From: Cyrtodaria siliqua
Lineage: Eukaryota; Mollusca; Bivalvia; Adapedonta; Hiatellidae
Direction: 5' to 3'
DNA: 64,000 bases
Assembly: GCA_037043455.1 (NCBI GenBank)
Contig: JAWPHD010002639.1
Span: 62,001 to 126,000, forward strand
The notes beneath the pieces are model-generated. The model made no database searches. It was not told the origin of the DNA and saw only the letters and a program-made list of their open reading frames with translations. Each line of letters opens with the position of its first letter. Positions within the stretch are counted from its first letter, which is position 1. Shown here piece after piece: positions 46,937 through 58,661 of this stretch. Both the position numbers and the translations under genes were made by a program.

Positions 46937-47669
46937 AAAATTACATGTAACTTTATTTGCTTGCACATTGTACATTTTTTCTCCATAGAACCATACATGT
47001 ATGCACACGTTCATTTGTTTTGGTACCCGGCTGTTTATCAACAGAATTAAATCTATTGACCTCAGGTTTTTGTGTTCAGCCATGATACAGGCTGCATTAT
47101 TGCATAAATATATATAATATATAAGAAGAGAGTGAAAAAATCGTAAATCATGGACATTGTCTCCCACATTTAACACTGTGCATGATTTACATTTGTTATT
47201 TTTTATTTTTACACAGTGTGTATGCAATAGTACAGAGTGTATGTTAACAAACCTGCAGTAATGGCAACTTATCCAACATATAAGCACCCAAAACAAAAAC
47301 CTGTCCAGACATCATGCTTCCATTTCCTTAAGACAGCAGAATAATTTTCATAAACAATTAATACATGCTAGATAATTCGTTACCAGTACTTTCAGGACTT
47401 TGATTAATCCACAGTTTCTTGTTCTAGGAGCTACATAAATTATGTATTTGAGATTGATTTTATCCTTTAAATTAATGGGCAATTGTCTCAAGTTGCTCTT
47501 CTGAAACTGCAAGTTTTTTTTTGTTCCTCAACAATGCAAACAATGCTTACCTATTAACAAAAATCAAAACAGATACCAGAAGTAATGTTTAAACTTAATA
47601 GTTTATTGCCTGAACAAGCCCTGGTGAACACTTTATAAATGTATACAAAAGATATTCTGTAAAATGACA
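46937..47669. other. Unique DNA
   Basis: The 132-residue minus-strand frame (46898-47296) overlaps the tRNA-like sequence (its end translates the B-box) and has no family signature. Not called. Confidence 0.4.
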
Positions 47670-48229
47670 AGGTATGATAAGGGGGTATTTTGGCCCCCAA
47701 TATATTCAAAATGCAAAAAAATAATATTTACATATAATCTGTTGTGCATATTGAAGTAAATTGATCATATTCTATCTTCAAAATATATTTTTATTTATTT
47801 TATTTATCTAGAAGATTTAATACGGTGTCAACGTTATTTTTGGTAATTTTGTTATATTTTGTAGATTTTGGACCTTTCTGTGCAAGATTTTGATCCTAAA
47901 AATATAGAGCGCACCTCCAAGCACACAGAGTATTTTGGCTGATGATGCATCCCTATCAAGTACCTGTTTCAACAAAAAATCAGCTGTGCTCGAGGGTGCG
48001 CTCTGTATTTCCAAGACCAAAAACTGATCGAAAACTGCTGAAAATGAACAAAAATGTCATTTTTTGAAAGAAAAGGCCTTGTTCGGCTCTTAAACTCATT
48101 TAGAGCCTTCAAACGTACTTGTAATGAGTTTTAATATTGATTTAGTTCATTTGTAGCTAAATTAGATGTTCAAAATTTGTGCATTAAAACTTTCAATATT
48201 GGGGGCCAATTGTGTCCCTTGTCATACCT
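47670..48229. mobile_element. 560-bp element with imperfect 34-bp TIRs
   Basis: aggtatgataaggg...ttggcccccaatat at 47670-47703 mirrors 48196-48229 at about 27 of 34 positions. The interior is AT-rich with no transposase; the 67-residue frame at 47817-48020 is not supported. Confidence 0.65.
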
Positions 48230-49650
48230 AGTCCTTTGAGTTATTTGTGGGCAAAAAAATTGAGATTTTTTGTTTTATTGGAGTTAAATAGGGACACACT
48301 CCTAAGTGTACAATTACACTTATTGATAGGTAATAGATAATTGCTTTTCATCTTTATATCTGATATACAGACTTCACCACACTGAAGTTTATTGCTCTAC
48401 CATACCACATGTGTTTATGTTTACAAACAGCACAAACTGACCAGTGGATAAGCCACTCCTGCTGTGCCTAATTTGCTTAATGGTTATTGAAGATCTTGAG
48501 ATCCGGTCTTTAAGCCAGTTAATTTCAGAAATATTCTTTGTTTAAATTCAAAATAATCCCCTTGTCAGTGCTCACAGAAGTTATTTTAAGAGACAGGCCC
48601 AGGGCTTGTTGCTTCTGAAAATGGACAGGACCTAATTTAAAATGGACAGGCCCTGATTTAAAATGGAAAGGTCCAATATTTTTTTCTTAGTTGAAATGTG
48701 TCTTTATTCGCTTTTATAGCACACATTTGTTACGTATGTATTACTCAAACTCAGAACCTCCCCTGTTTTGTTACCACTTTATGCTCCCTAGTCAGCAGAC
48801 TTATTTATCACTTCGTTAGAATAGAATATTACATTGAAATTTACAACCGATGCAAAGGAGCGTACTAGCTATTTTGCCAAACGATAATAATCAGAGCCGA
48901 CTTGGTGAAACTTGAGCCGAACTTGGAGCCAAATTTTTAATCTGGTTTTTATCAGGGCCTCCTCTGGCTATATTTTTCATTTTGTCACCACTTTCTCCAA
49001 GTTTCTCCAAGTTAAAGAATTAGGAGCTTAGAGTAAAATTCATTTAAAAGTAGGATTCCAGGAACTCCTTACACATGATAAAAGAAAGAATGATGGATTA
49101 AATAATGAATAGAAATGTTTTACTATTCGATTATGAAAAAAAAAATCCGAAATTATGTACCATCCGAACTACTATGACACCGCACTTTTACGGCCCGAAA
49201 ATTTCACAAACATTCAATCGAAATACCATCAATTAGGAACTTTTTTCAAGCATTAATGTGTTTTGAATGCCAACAATGGTATTTCATATCAAAGAGGAAA
49301 GAAAACACAACCCTAATAGCAGGATAATGTAGTTTTACGTCAGAAATTGTCGATCTCAAAGTTGTGACAACTGCCGACTCGACGCCAGGCAAAATATTCA
49401 AACTTCTTATTGTTTCAATGTGTGTATTTTAATTACTTTATTGCAAGTGTTTTCATAGTTCAGAATACACATGGGAGTATTTTGTCTTGAGGATCTGGAG
49501 ATGAAGGATTTTTTTATTTTTTTTTTATTTTTTTAAAGACAGGCCCGACGGGCTCCTTGTATGCAAAATGAGACAGGCCCGGAATGTATTTCGAGGAACC
49601 CCGGGCGTCGGGCTATCCTATTCTTGGAGCACTGCTTGTTTTTGTGGGTC
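48230..49650. other. Unique DNA
   Basis: A short direct repeat (aaaatggacaggnccnaattt) is present at 48618-48675. No gene seen. Confidence 0.45.
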
Positions 49651-49770
49651 GTCTCGTTCCTTATTTGGGAACTTAACGCCGCCCAACTCACTCACCTAAC
49701 ACTTTCCAGTTTACCTGGTCTTTTTGTTTCACTTGTGGGCGGGTTTAAGTGCCCAAATACGGAACGAGAC
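49651..49770. repeat. 120-bp inverted repeat
   Basis: gtctcgttccttatttggga (left) mirrors the right arm ending tacggaacgagac. Arms are ~35 bp with a few mismatches. The 77-residue plus frame here is a hairpin translation. A smaller hairpin (tagctctatggt / accataagagcta) lies at 49989-50023. Confidence 0.75.
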
Positions 49771-50358
49771 AGCGTGCAATATTTTGAAACGTAAACATTC
49801 CAGGAAAAAAATGTCGGCAATCGTACAAAAAATGCATAGATCGACGAGATATTCTTCTCTTTGATCAGTTTGATCAGCACGCATGGAATTTAAGGCATTT
49901 GTTTAAGCAGGCATCGACTGATGTCTTCAGAAACTGCTCTTGATGGGGTTGACCCTGATACCTACCTATTCCATAAAGGATGGCATCGTAGCTCTATGGT
50001 AGGTACACACCATAAGAGCTATGATTCTCGCAGCTAAGTGCAGACACGATTTTTAAGGATCATGTCAGGATGACCTTCCTTTGTCATACTGACGTCAAAA
50101 TCAGACTCACAACTATAAATCATATTATTACCTGATCTCCTATATAAATGCTATATCGTCATTTCTTGCTAATTCACTAAGGAAAATACTGTTCCCGGTG
50201 AAAACGAACTGTTACCGGGCTTTAGTTTCGACTGTTTCCCCCACGTGCTGGAATTTCGTTTGCGTGACGTCATGTTGCTTTTTTTCACCATAGGTTCCCA
50301 TTATAAAACAAATTTTCATTTTCACTGTTTAGTACAGTAACATTAATGAGGTAATAAA

Positions 50359-50535
50359 ACAGTTAACACATGTGTGTTTGGGGAACAGTCAAAACTGTTT
50401 TCCCTTGGTGTCGGGGGATGTCAGTGTGAACTGTTTCCCTCGGCCTATCGGCCTCGGGAAACAGTTCACACTGCCATCCCCTCCACCTCGGGAAAACAGT
50501 TTTGACTGTTCCCCAAACACACATGTGATAACTGT
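50359..50535. mobile_element. 177-bp foldback palindrome
   Basis: The left arm includes gtgtttggggaacagtcaaa and tgtgaactgtttccctcggcc. The right arm mirrors it around a tatc centre, with arms of ~86 bp and a few mismatches. A related ctgttcccggtgaaaacg motif lies upstream at 50186. Frames on minus at 50363-50647 are hairpin translations. Confidence 0.8.
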
Positions 50536-51480
50536 ATACTGATGCTTCGTCAAAATCCAAAAAACATTGATGAGGAGTAGCGCAGACAACATTTGACGAA
50601 CAGACGGATGGACGGAAAGGCCAAAAACAATATGTCTCCCCTACCACTTTGTGAAGGAAGACGAAATTCCATAGGCATTAGCAGTTTAGGAACAGATTCT
50701 GATGGGGGGCACACACATATTATATTCTCCCAAAATTGGCAACTACAGGTATTTGTTTTCCCTTTACTACTTTGATCACCAGACCCTCAAACCCTACCCT
50801 ACTACGTAATTTGAAAAGCTCCAATATATCAGTCTGAATACAGGATAAACTTCGCAGTTGTGAATAAACCAAAGAACATACATGTAGTTACAGTCCTATA
50901 CGATCATCACAACCCCCATTCTGCTCTACACTACATGACAGTGGTGCCACCATAGACACAGAAGGGCTGTTTTTCACAAAAAGGTAAAGGTGCCCAGGCC
51001 TTCAAATAGAAGAAAAATAAGCAAATTCGATGATTTGATATCCCCCGCCGAATTATGTATTATCCCCGAGTGGAAGAAATGTGTTCGGATTTTTTTTAGT
51101 TAGTATAAATCATGACTTGAGCCTTCATAAATTCGAATATCTACTAGATAGTATTTTTGAAATTCATCACCACAGTAAATTTGAAAAAAAGATGTACCAT
51201 TTTAAGGCATTGACTTTTATAGTGGGACTAAACTGGACTGGTGTGTATAATATAGTAATAAAATTAATGTAATATACAAGAAATGTAGAATTGTATATCA
51301 ATGATTACTTTTTAATTACCTGGTCATGTGATATTTATCAATCTGATTACTTCATCTCATTACTACAGCTACTATCAGATGATCTTGTTATTTCAGGGGG
51401 AGGGATGTATTTGGCTCAAGTTTGGCTAGCTTTAAAATAAATCAAACTTTTATTAATATAAACATTAAAACCAAGTTTGA
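50536..51480. other. Unique DNA
   Basis: No gene or repeat recognised apart from an acagacggatggacggaaag microsatellite remnant near 50600, which may be a relic of an RC element end. Confidence 0.4.
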
Positions 51481-51560
51481 AATGTGACCCAGGGGCAGAG
51501 CCAAATTTGACCCCAGGGTCACAGGGTCACCATTTGAACAAAAATGGTAAAGGATCCATA
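51481..51560 (+). mobile_element. RC-F unit fragment
   Basis: gtgacccaggggcagagcca, gaccccagggtcac and aaaggatccataagctgat match the RC-F units at 30990-31570. It is a solitary fragment directly before the next RC-A start. Confidence 0.75.
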
Positions 51561-51575
51561 AGCTGATAATAAATA

Positions 51576-51757
51576 AACAAGAGGCCCAAGAGGGCCTGTG
51601 GACGCTCTACTGGCTGATATGGCTCTTATAACATCAATGAAGCGAGTGACTATCGTCTTAAAGAGGCAAAATATAGCATTTTTAACTAAATCAAGAGCCA
51701 TAACTCCGCCATTACTGGTCGATCTGGCTGGTTTTCGAACTTGGCCAGCAGAGATAA
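51576..51757 (+). mobile_element. RC-A minimal derivative with one unit
   Basis: A full 5' start (aacaag, aggcccaagagggcct, gctctactggctgat) is followed by one ~161-bp unit and a cut 3' remnant (cttggccagcagagataata). The next complete 5' start follows at 51759. It looks like an internally deleted copy. Confidence 0.75.
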
Positions 51758-52086
51758 TAACAAGAGGCCCAAGAGGGCCTGTGGACGCTCTACTGGCTAA
51801 CATGGCTCTTATAACATCAATGAAGTTAGTGACTGTCATTTCCTTTTTTTTTGAAGTTTTGGGCAAAAAACAGCTTTTGAACTAAATCAAGGGCCAGAAC
51901 TAAAGAATCTGTTAAAGTTCGGTAAAGATCAGATGAAAAATTAAGGCCTTACCGTATTAACAAGGCAAAATATAGCATTTTTAACTAAATCAAGAGCCAT
52001 AACTCCTCTGTTACTGGTCCGACTGGTCCAACATAGAGCTAAAAAAAAAAAAAAGCAAAAATTAAAAGCAAAAATTAAAATATATA

Positions 52087-52519
52087 TGAGCGGCAACACA
52101 CGAAAACGTCCCTTCGCACGTTTAAACGACAACGTCATGAAGTAACAATTTATGACGTCAGCCGGTAATCAATTAATTACTAATCAAAATTCTCGTCACT
52201 TCCGTGTTTTACCTTATAATTATATCATAGGGAATATGTTTTTCTAATATAAATAGTTGATGCTATAGAAAATGGTAATTGTTTATGTTTTTTGTTGTTA
52301 TTTAATCAACGACGTCGTCCAAGACTCCGACATCAGCGTCAAAATTAACGGTTAATAATACAATCTTTAATTTTCAAAATGAGATAAAATCATTTTAACT
52401 AAGATATCAACATAAAATAAAGAGATTTTTAAAGAGAAAATCACCGTGTTTCATCAACATCAAAACATATAAAAAGTCAAAAAAAATTCTGAAGGGACGT
52501 TTTCGTGTGTTGCAGCTCA
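52087..52519. mobile_element. 433-bp MITE with 29-bp TIRs
   Basis: tgagcggcaacacacgaaaa plus cgtcccttc (52087-52115) mirrors 52491-52519 at 28 of 29 positions. (TA)n flanks both sides, consistent with TA target use. The interior is AT-rich and non-coding. It sits inside the RC-A element. Confidence 0.85.
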
Positions 52520-52695
52520 TATATATAAAAAAATAAATAAAAAAAAATTAAAAAATATAATTTTGAATTAAAAAATTTAAAAAAAAAATTCAATTAAAAA
52601 AAAAAATTCAATTAAAAAAAAAAAAAAAAAAAATCAATTTAAAAAAGAAGAAGAAATTAATAATTTAAATAAAGAATAAAAAAAAAGAGAAGTTT
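52520..52695 (+). repeat. A-rich low-complexity stretch
   Basis: A-runs broken by T, including a run of about twenty A, between the MITE and the next repeat. Confidence 0.9.
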
Positions 52696-52727
52696 GGTAA
52701 CGATCGGATAAACAAGAGGCCCAAGAG

Positions 52728-52903
52728 GGAGATAGACCGATACACGGGACCGCCCGGTTTACGTCCCCATCTGACGGACGAGGCTAAGGTAAAGTGTCTT
52801 GCCCAAGAACACACCGACGGAACTCAGTGGCACCACGGAGGATTGAACCTGGGGCCTCCGGTTACAAATCCGCCGCGCTACCGACTGCGCCACGCCAGCC
52901 CCT
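52728..52903 (-). mobile_element. tRNA-derived SINE, minus strand, tail missing
   Basis: Reverse complement of the head and body of the SINE at 57679-57997: A-box complement at about 52881-52892 and B-box complement (ggattgaacc) near 52840-52849. The last ~145 bp of the SINE is absent, and the break joins the RC-A 5' sequence aagaggcccaagagg. It ends exactly where RC-A units resume (aaggcaaaatatagca). Confidence 0.88.
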
Positions 52904-53436
52904 AAGGCAAAATATAGCATTTCTAACTAAATCAAGTGCCATAACTCCGCTGTTACTAGTCCGCTATGGCTGGTTTTCGAACTTGTCCGAGCTTTCATTG
53001 ATATTAACAATGTGGTACAATTTGGTAAAGATAGGAAGAAAAACGAAGGCCCTATCATCTTAACGAGGCAAAATATAGCAATATAGCATTTTTAACTAAA
53101 TCAAGGACCATAACTCTGGTGTTACTGGTCCGATCTGGCTGGTTTTCGAATTTATCCGAGCTTTCATTAATATTAACAATGTGGTAAAGATTGGTAAAGA
53201 TAGGTTGAAAAATGAAGGCCCTATCGTCTTAACGAGGCAAAATATAGCAATATAGCATTTTTAACTCAATCAAGGGCCATAACTCCCCTAATACTTGGCC
53301 AATCTGGCTGGTTTTCGAACTCATCCGAGCTTTCATTGATATTAACGAGACAAAAGTTAACAACGGACGGACAGACGACGGGCAATTCGGCATCCCATAA
53401 GCTCTGCTGGCCTTTGGCCAGTAGAGCTAAAAATAA

Positions 53437-54770
53437 AACAAGAGGCCCAAGAGGGCCTGTGGACGCTCTACTTGCTAAACATAAAGTTTATGTATAATAT
53501 CATTCAATCGGAACGTGGCGATGACATACGCAACTAGGCTTGGTACTGATCATCCCTGCCAAGTTTTGTTGACATCCAGCCAGACGATCAGGAGAACTAG
53601 TCTGTACGAAATTAGTGTATTAAAACCTTTAAGGAGTCATAACTCTGCCAAAATTCATTCAAGCAGAACATGATAGGTGCAACTAGGCTTGGTACTGATC
53701 ATCCCCACAAAGATTCGCTGAAATCCGGCAAGGAGTTCAGAAGAGACTAATCTGGACAAAGTTTGTCTATTAAAACCTTTAAAGGGCCATAACTCTGCCA
53801 AAAAATCATTCAACCGGAATATGGCGATGATATGCACAACTAGGCTTGATACTGATCATCCTTGTCAAGTTCAGCTGAAATCCAGCCAGGGGTTCAGGAG
53901 AATTAGCCCGGAAAATGTGCATCAAAAACCTTTAAAGGGCCATAACTCATTCAACATGAACACGGTGACGATATGTACAACTAGGCTTAGTACTGATCAT
54001 CCCTGAAAAGTTTCACTGAAATCCGTCCAAATGAAGGCCCTTTCGTCTTACTGAGGCCAAAATATAGCATTTTTAAGAAAATCAAGGGCCATAACTCTTG
54101 TGTAAATGGTCCAATCTGGCTGTTTTTCAAATTTATTGAAGCTTTCATTGATATTAACAATATGATAAAGTTTGGTAAAGATCGGATGAAAAATGAAGGC
54201 CCTATCATCGTCTTAACGAGGCAAAATATAGCATTTTTAACTAAATCAAGGGCCAAAACTCCTCTGTTACTGGTCCGATCTGGCTGTTTTTTTCGATTTT
54301 GTCCGATCTTTCATTGATATTAACAATCTGGTACAGTTTGGTAAAGATCGGATGAAAAATGAAGGCCCTATCATCTTAACGAGACAAAATATAGCATTTT
54401 TAACTAAATCAAGGGCCATAACTCCGCTGTTACAGGTTCGATCTGGCCGGTTTTCGAACTTGTCCGAGCTTTTATCGATATTACCAATCTGGTAAAGTTT
54501 GGTAAAGATCAAATGAAAAATGAAGGCCCTATCGTCTTAACGATGCAGGCAAAATATAGCATTTTTAACTAAATCAAGGGCCATAACTCTGCTGTTACTC
54601 CTCCAATCTGGCCGGTTTTCAAACTCGTCCAAGCTTTTATTGAAATTAACAATATGTTAAAGTTTGGTAAAGATCAGATGAAAAATAAAGGCCCTATCGT
54701 CTTAACGAGGTAAAAGTTAACGGACAGACGACTGACGACAGAAGACGGACAACTCGCCATCCCATAAAAA
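53437..54770 (+). mobile_element. Composite RC-D/RC-A element, 3' hairpin lost
   Basis: It starts aacaag, aggcccaagagggcct, gctctacttgctaa. RC-D units (~152 bp; aactaggcttggtactgatc, gccataactctgcc) run to about 54030. RC-A units of ~161 bp then run to the ggacagacgactgacgacag stretch and cgccatcccataaaaa. The terminal hairpin is missing and the next element begins three bases later. Confidence 0.82.
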
Positions 54771-54772
54771 TA

Positions 54773-56025
54773 AACAAGAGGTCAATGACCTTGAAGCTCT
54801 ACTGACTGATTTTGATTTCAGGAAGTAGTCGCTACAGACTGGTTTTTTGAAAATCTATTTTTAACCGTGGCGGCCATCTTGAATATTCGGCCGACCTGAA
54901 ATTTTGCTAGGATCAATTAGACATTAAGAGCAACATTCCTGTGAAGTTTCATGAAAATCCGTCAAGTAGTTTCAGAGGAGTAGTCGCTACAAACTTATTA
55001 ATTTTAAATCTATTTTTAGCTGTGGTGGCCATCTTGAATTTCCGGCCGACCTGAAATTTTGCTAGGATCAATAAGACATTAAGAGCAACATTCCTGTGAA
55101 GTTTCATGAAAATCCGTCAAGTAGTTTCAGAGGAGTAGTCGCTACAAACTTATTTATTTTAAATCTATGATTAGCTGTGGCGGCCATCTTGAATTTCCGG
55201 CCGACCTGAAATTTTTCTAGGATCAACTAGACATCAAGAGCAACATTCCTGTGAAGTTTCATAAACATCCGTCAAGTAGTTTCAGAGGAGTAGTCGCTAC
55301 AAGTTTTTACGATATAACTCTATGTAACCAAAGATGGCCACTGGCAGCCATGTTTAACGTCGAATCAAAATAATTTTCCACAAGGATCTACATCATGTCA
55401 TGCTGATCATTTTAGAAAAAGTCCCATATCAATATCACTTATAGTTTCAAGAAGTAGTCGCTACAAACTTATTTTTTAAAAATCTATTTTTAGCTGTGAC
55501 GGCCATCTTGAATTTCCGGCCGACCTGAAATTTTTCTAGGATCAATTAGACATCAAGAGCAACATTCCTGTAAAGTTTCATGACAATCCGCCAAGTAGTT
55601 TCAGAGGAGTAGACCCTACAAGTTTTTACTATATGACTCTATGTAAACAAAGATGGCCGCTGGCAGCCATGTTTAACGTTGAATCAAAACGATTTTTGAC
55701 AAGGATCAACATCATGTCATGCTGATCATTTTAGAAAAAGTCCCATATCAATATCACTTATAGTTTTCAAGAAGTAGTCGCTACAAACTTGTATTTTAAA
55801 ACTCTATTTTTAGCTTTGGTGGCCATCTTGGATTTCACATCAACATGAATTTTTGCTAGGATCAACTAGACTTTATGGGCAACATTTCTGTAAAGTTTCA
55901 TGAATATCCATCCAGGAGTTTCAGAGGAGTTGTCGCTACAAATAAAAGTTTACGGACAGACAGACGGACGGACGACGCACTACGGCATAAGCTCTGCTGA
56001 TCTCTGATCAGTAGAGCTAAAAAAA
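54773..56025 (+). mobile_element. RC-B rolling-circle-like element, complete ends
   Basis: It starts aacaag, aggtcaatgacct, gctctactgact. There are two short sub-units of ~155 bp (catcttgaa markers at about 54874, 55028 and 55184), then ~319-bp units (55502, 55821). It ends with a ggacagacagacggacgg run, the hairpin gctctgctgatc-tct-gatcagtagagc and aaaaa. Non-coding. Confidence 0.87.
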
Positions 56026-56033
56026 TAAAAGAA

Positions 56034-57519
56034 AACAAGCGGTCAATGACCTTGAAGCTCTACTGATAGATTTTGATAGCTGCTAGATCGGCATTCCTGT
56101 GAAGTTTGATAAAAACCTGTCAAGTAGTTTCGAAGGAGTAGTCACTACATGTTGAAGTTTTTACTATATAATTCTAGGTAAACAAAGATGGCCACTGGCA
56201 GCCATGTTTAATGTCGAATCAAAATAATTTTCGACAAGGATCAACATCTAGTCATGCTGATAATTTCAGAAAAAGTCCCATATAAATATCACTTACAGTT
56301 TTCAAGAAGTAGTCGCTACAAACTTTAAAAATCTATGTTTAGCCCTGGTGGCCATCTTGAATTTCCAGCCAACCTGAAATTTTGCTAGGATCAACTAGAC
56401 ATCAAGAGCAACATTCCTGTGAAGTTTCATGAAAATCCGTCAAGTAGTTTTAGAGGAATAGTCGCTACAAGTTTTCATTATATAACTCTATGTAAACAAA
56501 GTTGGCCGCTGACAGCCATGTTTAACATCGAATCAAAACGATTTTTGACCACGACTAATATCATGTCATGCTGATCATTTTAGAAAAAGTCCCATATCAA
56601 TATCACTTATAGTTTTCAAGAAGTAGTCGCTACAAACTTGTATTTTGAAAATGTATTTTTAGCCATGGCAGCCATCTTGAATTTCCGGCCGAACTGAAAT
56701 TTTGCTAGGATCAATTAGACATCAAGAGCAACATTCCTGTGAAGTTTCACGAAAATCCGTCAGTAGTTTCAGAGGAGTAGTCGCTACAAGTTTTCATCAT
56801 ATAACTCTATGTAAACAAAGATGGCCACTGGCAGCCATGTTTAACGTCGAATCAAAAAATTGTTTGATTCTGATAACCATCATGTCATGCTGATCATTTT
56901 ACAAAAAGTCCCATATCAATATCACTTATAGTTTTCAAGACGTAGTCGCTAAAAACTTCTTTTTTAAAAATCTATTTTTAGCTGTGGCGGCCATTTTGAA
57001 TTTCTGGCCAATCTGAAATTTTGATAGGATCAATTAGACATTAAGAGCAACATTCCTGTAAAGTTTCATGAAAATCCGTCAAGTAGTTTCAAAGGAGTAG
57101 TCGCAACAAGTTTTTACTATATAACTCTATGTAAACAAAGATGGCCGCTGGCAGCCATGTTTAACGTTGAATCAAAACAATTTTTGACAAGGATCAACAT
57201 CATGTCATGCTGATCATTTTAGAAAAAGTCCCATATCAATATCACTTATAGTTTTCAAGAAGTAGTCGCTACAAACTTGTTTTTTAAAAACCTATTTTTA
57301 GATCTGGCGGCCATCTTGGATTTCACATCAATCTGAATTTTTGCTAGGATCAACTAGACTTCATAGGCAACATTTCTGTAAAGTTTCATGAAAATCCATT
57401 TTGTAGTTTCAGAGGAGTAGTCGCTACAAAAAAAAGTTTACGGACAGACAGACGGACAGACAGACGGACGACGCACCACGGCATAAGCTCTGCTGATCTC
57501 TGATCAGTAGAGCTAAAAA
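56034..57519 (+). mobile_element. RC-B rolling-circle-like element, complete ends
   Basis: It starts aacaag, cggtcaatgacct, gctctactgat. Four ~319-bp units follow (catctt markers near 56352, 56672, 56993, 57311). It ends with a ggacagacagacggacag run, the same hairpin as the previous copy, and aaaaat. The frame at 56702-56893 is repeat-derived. Confidence 0.87.
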
Positions 57520-58661
57520 TCGTCAAGTAGTTTCAGAGGAGTAGTCGCTACAAGTTTTTACTATATAAATCTATGTTAACAAAGATGGACGCTAGCGGCC
57601 ATGCGGCCATGTTTAAAGTCACATCGAAATAAATTTCGACAAGGATCAACATCATGTCTTGCTGATCATTTTAGAAAAAGAGGGCTGGCGTGGCGCAGTC
57701 GGTAGCGCGGCGGATTTGTAACCGGAGGCCACGGGTTCAATCCTCCGTGGTGCCACTGAGTTCCGTCGGTGTGTTCTTGGGCAAGACACTTTCCCGTATC
57801 CCCGTCCGTCGGATGGGGACGTAAACCGGGCGGTCCCGTGTATCGGTCTATCCCCCGAGCACGTTAAAGAACCATAGGAATCTATTCGATAATAAGAGTA
57901 GGGCAGGTTCCCGGATTCCTATGTATCCTTCCCCTCTCTCTGGGGTGGCTCTAAATAACCTATACTGTGTTGATGAGCCGTTCAACAACATTCAATTCAT
58001 TTTAGAAAATCTCATATCAATATCACAGTTTTCAAGAAGTAGTCGCTACAAATTTATTTATTTTAAATCTATTTTTAGCTGTGACGGCCATCTTGAATTT
58101 CTGGCCAGCCTGAAATTTTTCTAGGATCAACTAGACATCAAGAGCAACATTCCTATGAAGTTTCATGAACATCCATCAAGTAGTTCAGAGGAGTAGTCGC
58201 TACAAGTTTTTACTATATAACTGTATGTAAACAAAAATGGCCACTGGCAGCCATGTTTAAAGTCGAATCAAAATAATGTTCGACTAGGATCAACATCATG
58301 TCATGCTGATCATTTTAGAAAAAGTCCCATATCAATATCACTTATAGTTTTCAAGAAGTAGTTGCTACAAACTTATTTTTTTTAAATCTTTTTTTAGCTG
58401 TGGTGGCCATCTTGAATTTCTGGCCAACCTGAAATTTTGCTAAGATCAATTAGACCTCAAGAGCAACATTCCTGTAAAGTTTCATGACAATCCGCCAAGT
58501 AGTTTCAGGAGTAGTCGCTACAAGTTTTTACTATATAACTCTATGTAAACAAAGATGGCCAGCCATGTTTAACGTCGAATCAAAACGATTTTTGACAAGG
58601 ACCAACATCATGTCATGCTGATCATTTTAGAAAAAGTCCCATATCAATATCACTTATAGTT
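57520..58661 (+). mobile_element. RC-B array fragment lacking both ends
   Basis: It begins abruptly in mid-unit (cgtcaagtagtttcagagga) right after the previous element's aaaaat. It carries a SINE at 57679-57997 and passes directly into RC-C sequence at about 58661 (atagttttaagtggtcatct). The abrupt joins suggest recombination between arrays. Confidence 0.8.
57679..57997 (+). mobile_element. Full-length tRNA-derived SINE with 12-bp target duplication
   Basis: The tRNA-like head has A-box tggcgcagtcgg (57691) and B-box ggttcaatcc (57734). The anticodon-loop region cggatttgtaaccgg resembles a threonine (TGT) tRNA, which is tentative. The body follows, ending ttcaacaacattcaatt. Direct repeats cattttagaaaa at 57667-57678 and 57998-58009 flank it exactly. 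Pol III transcription with LINE-driven insertion is the expected mechanism. Confidence 0.93.

Larger units (their letters stand above)
51759..53433 (+). mobile_element. RC-A rolling-circle-like element with nested insertions
   Basis: It starts aacaag, aggcccaagagggcct, gctctactggctaa. ~161-bp units follow, interrupted by a TIR element (52087-52519), an A-rich stretch, a second partial 5' start at 52711 and a minus-strand SINE (52728-52903). The 3' end is an acggacggacagacgacgg run and the hairpin gctctgctggcc-ttt-ggccagtagagc with taaaaa. Non-coding. Confidence 0.85.

Noticed and set aside
50363..50647. 94-residue minus-strand frame
   Set aside because: It translates both arms of the 177-bp palindrome; the overlapping 67-residue frame does the same in another phase.
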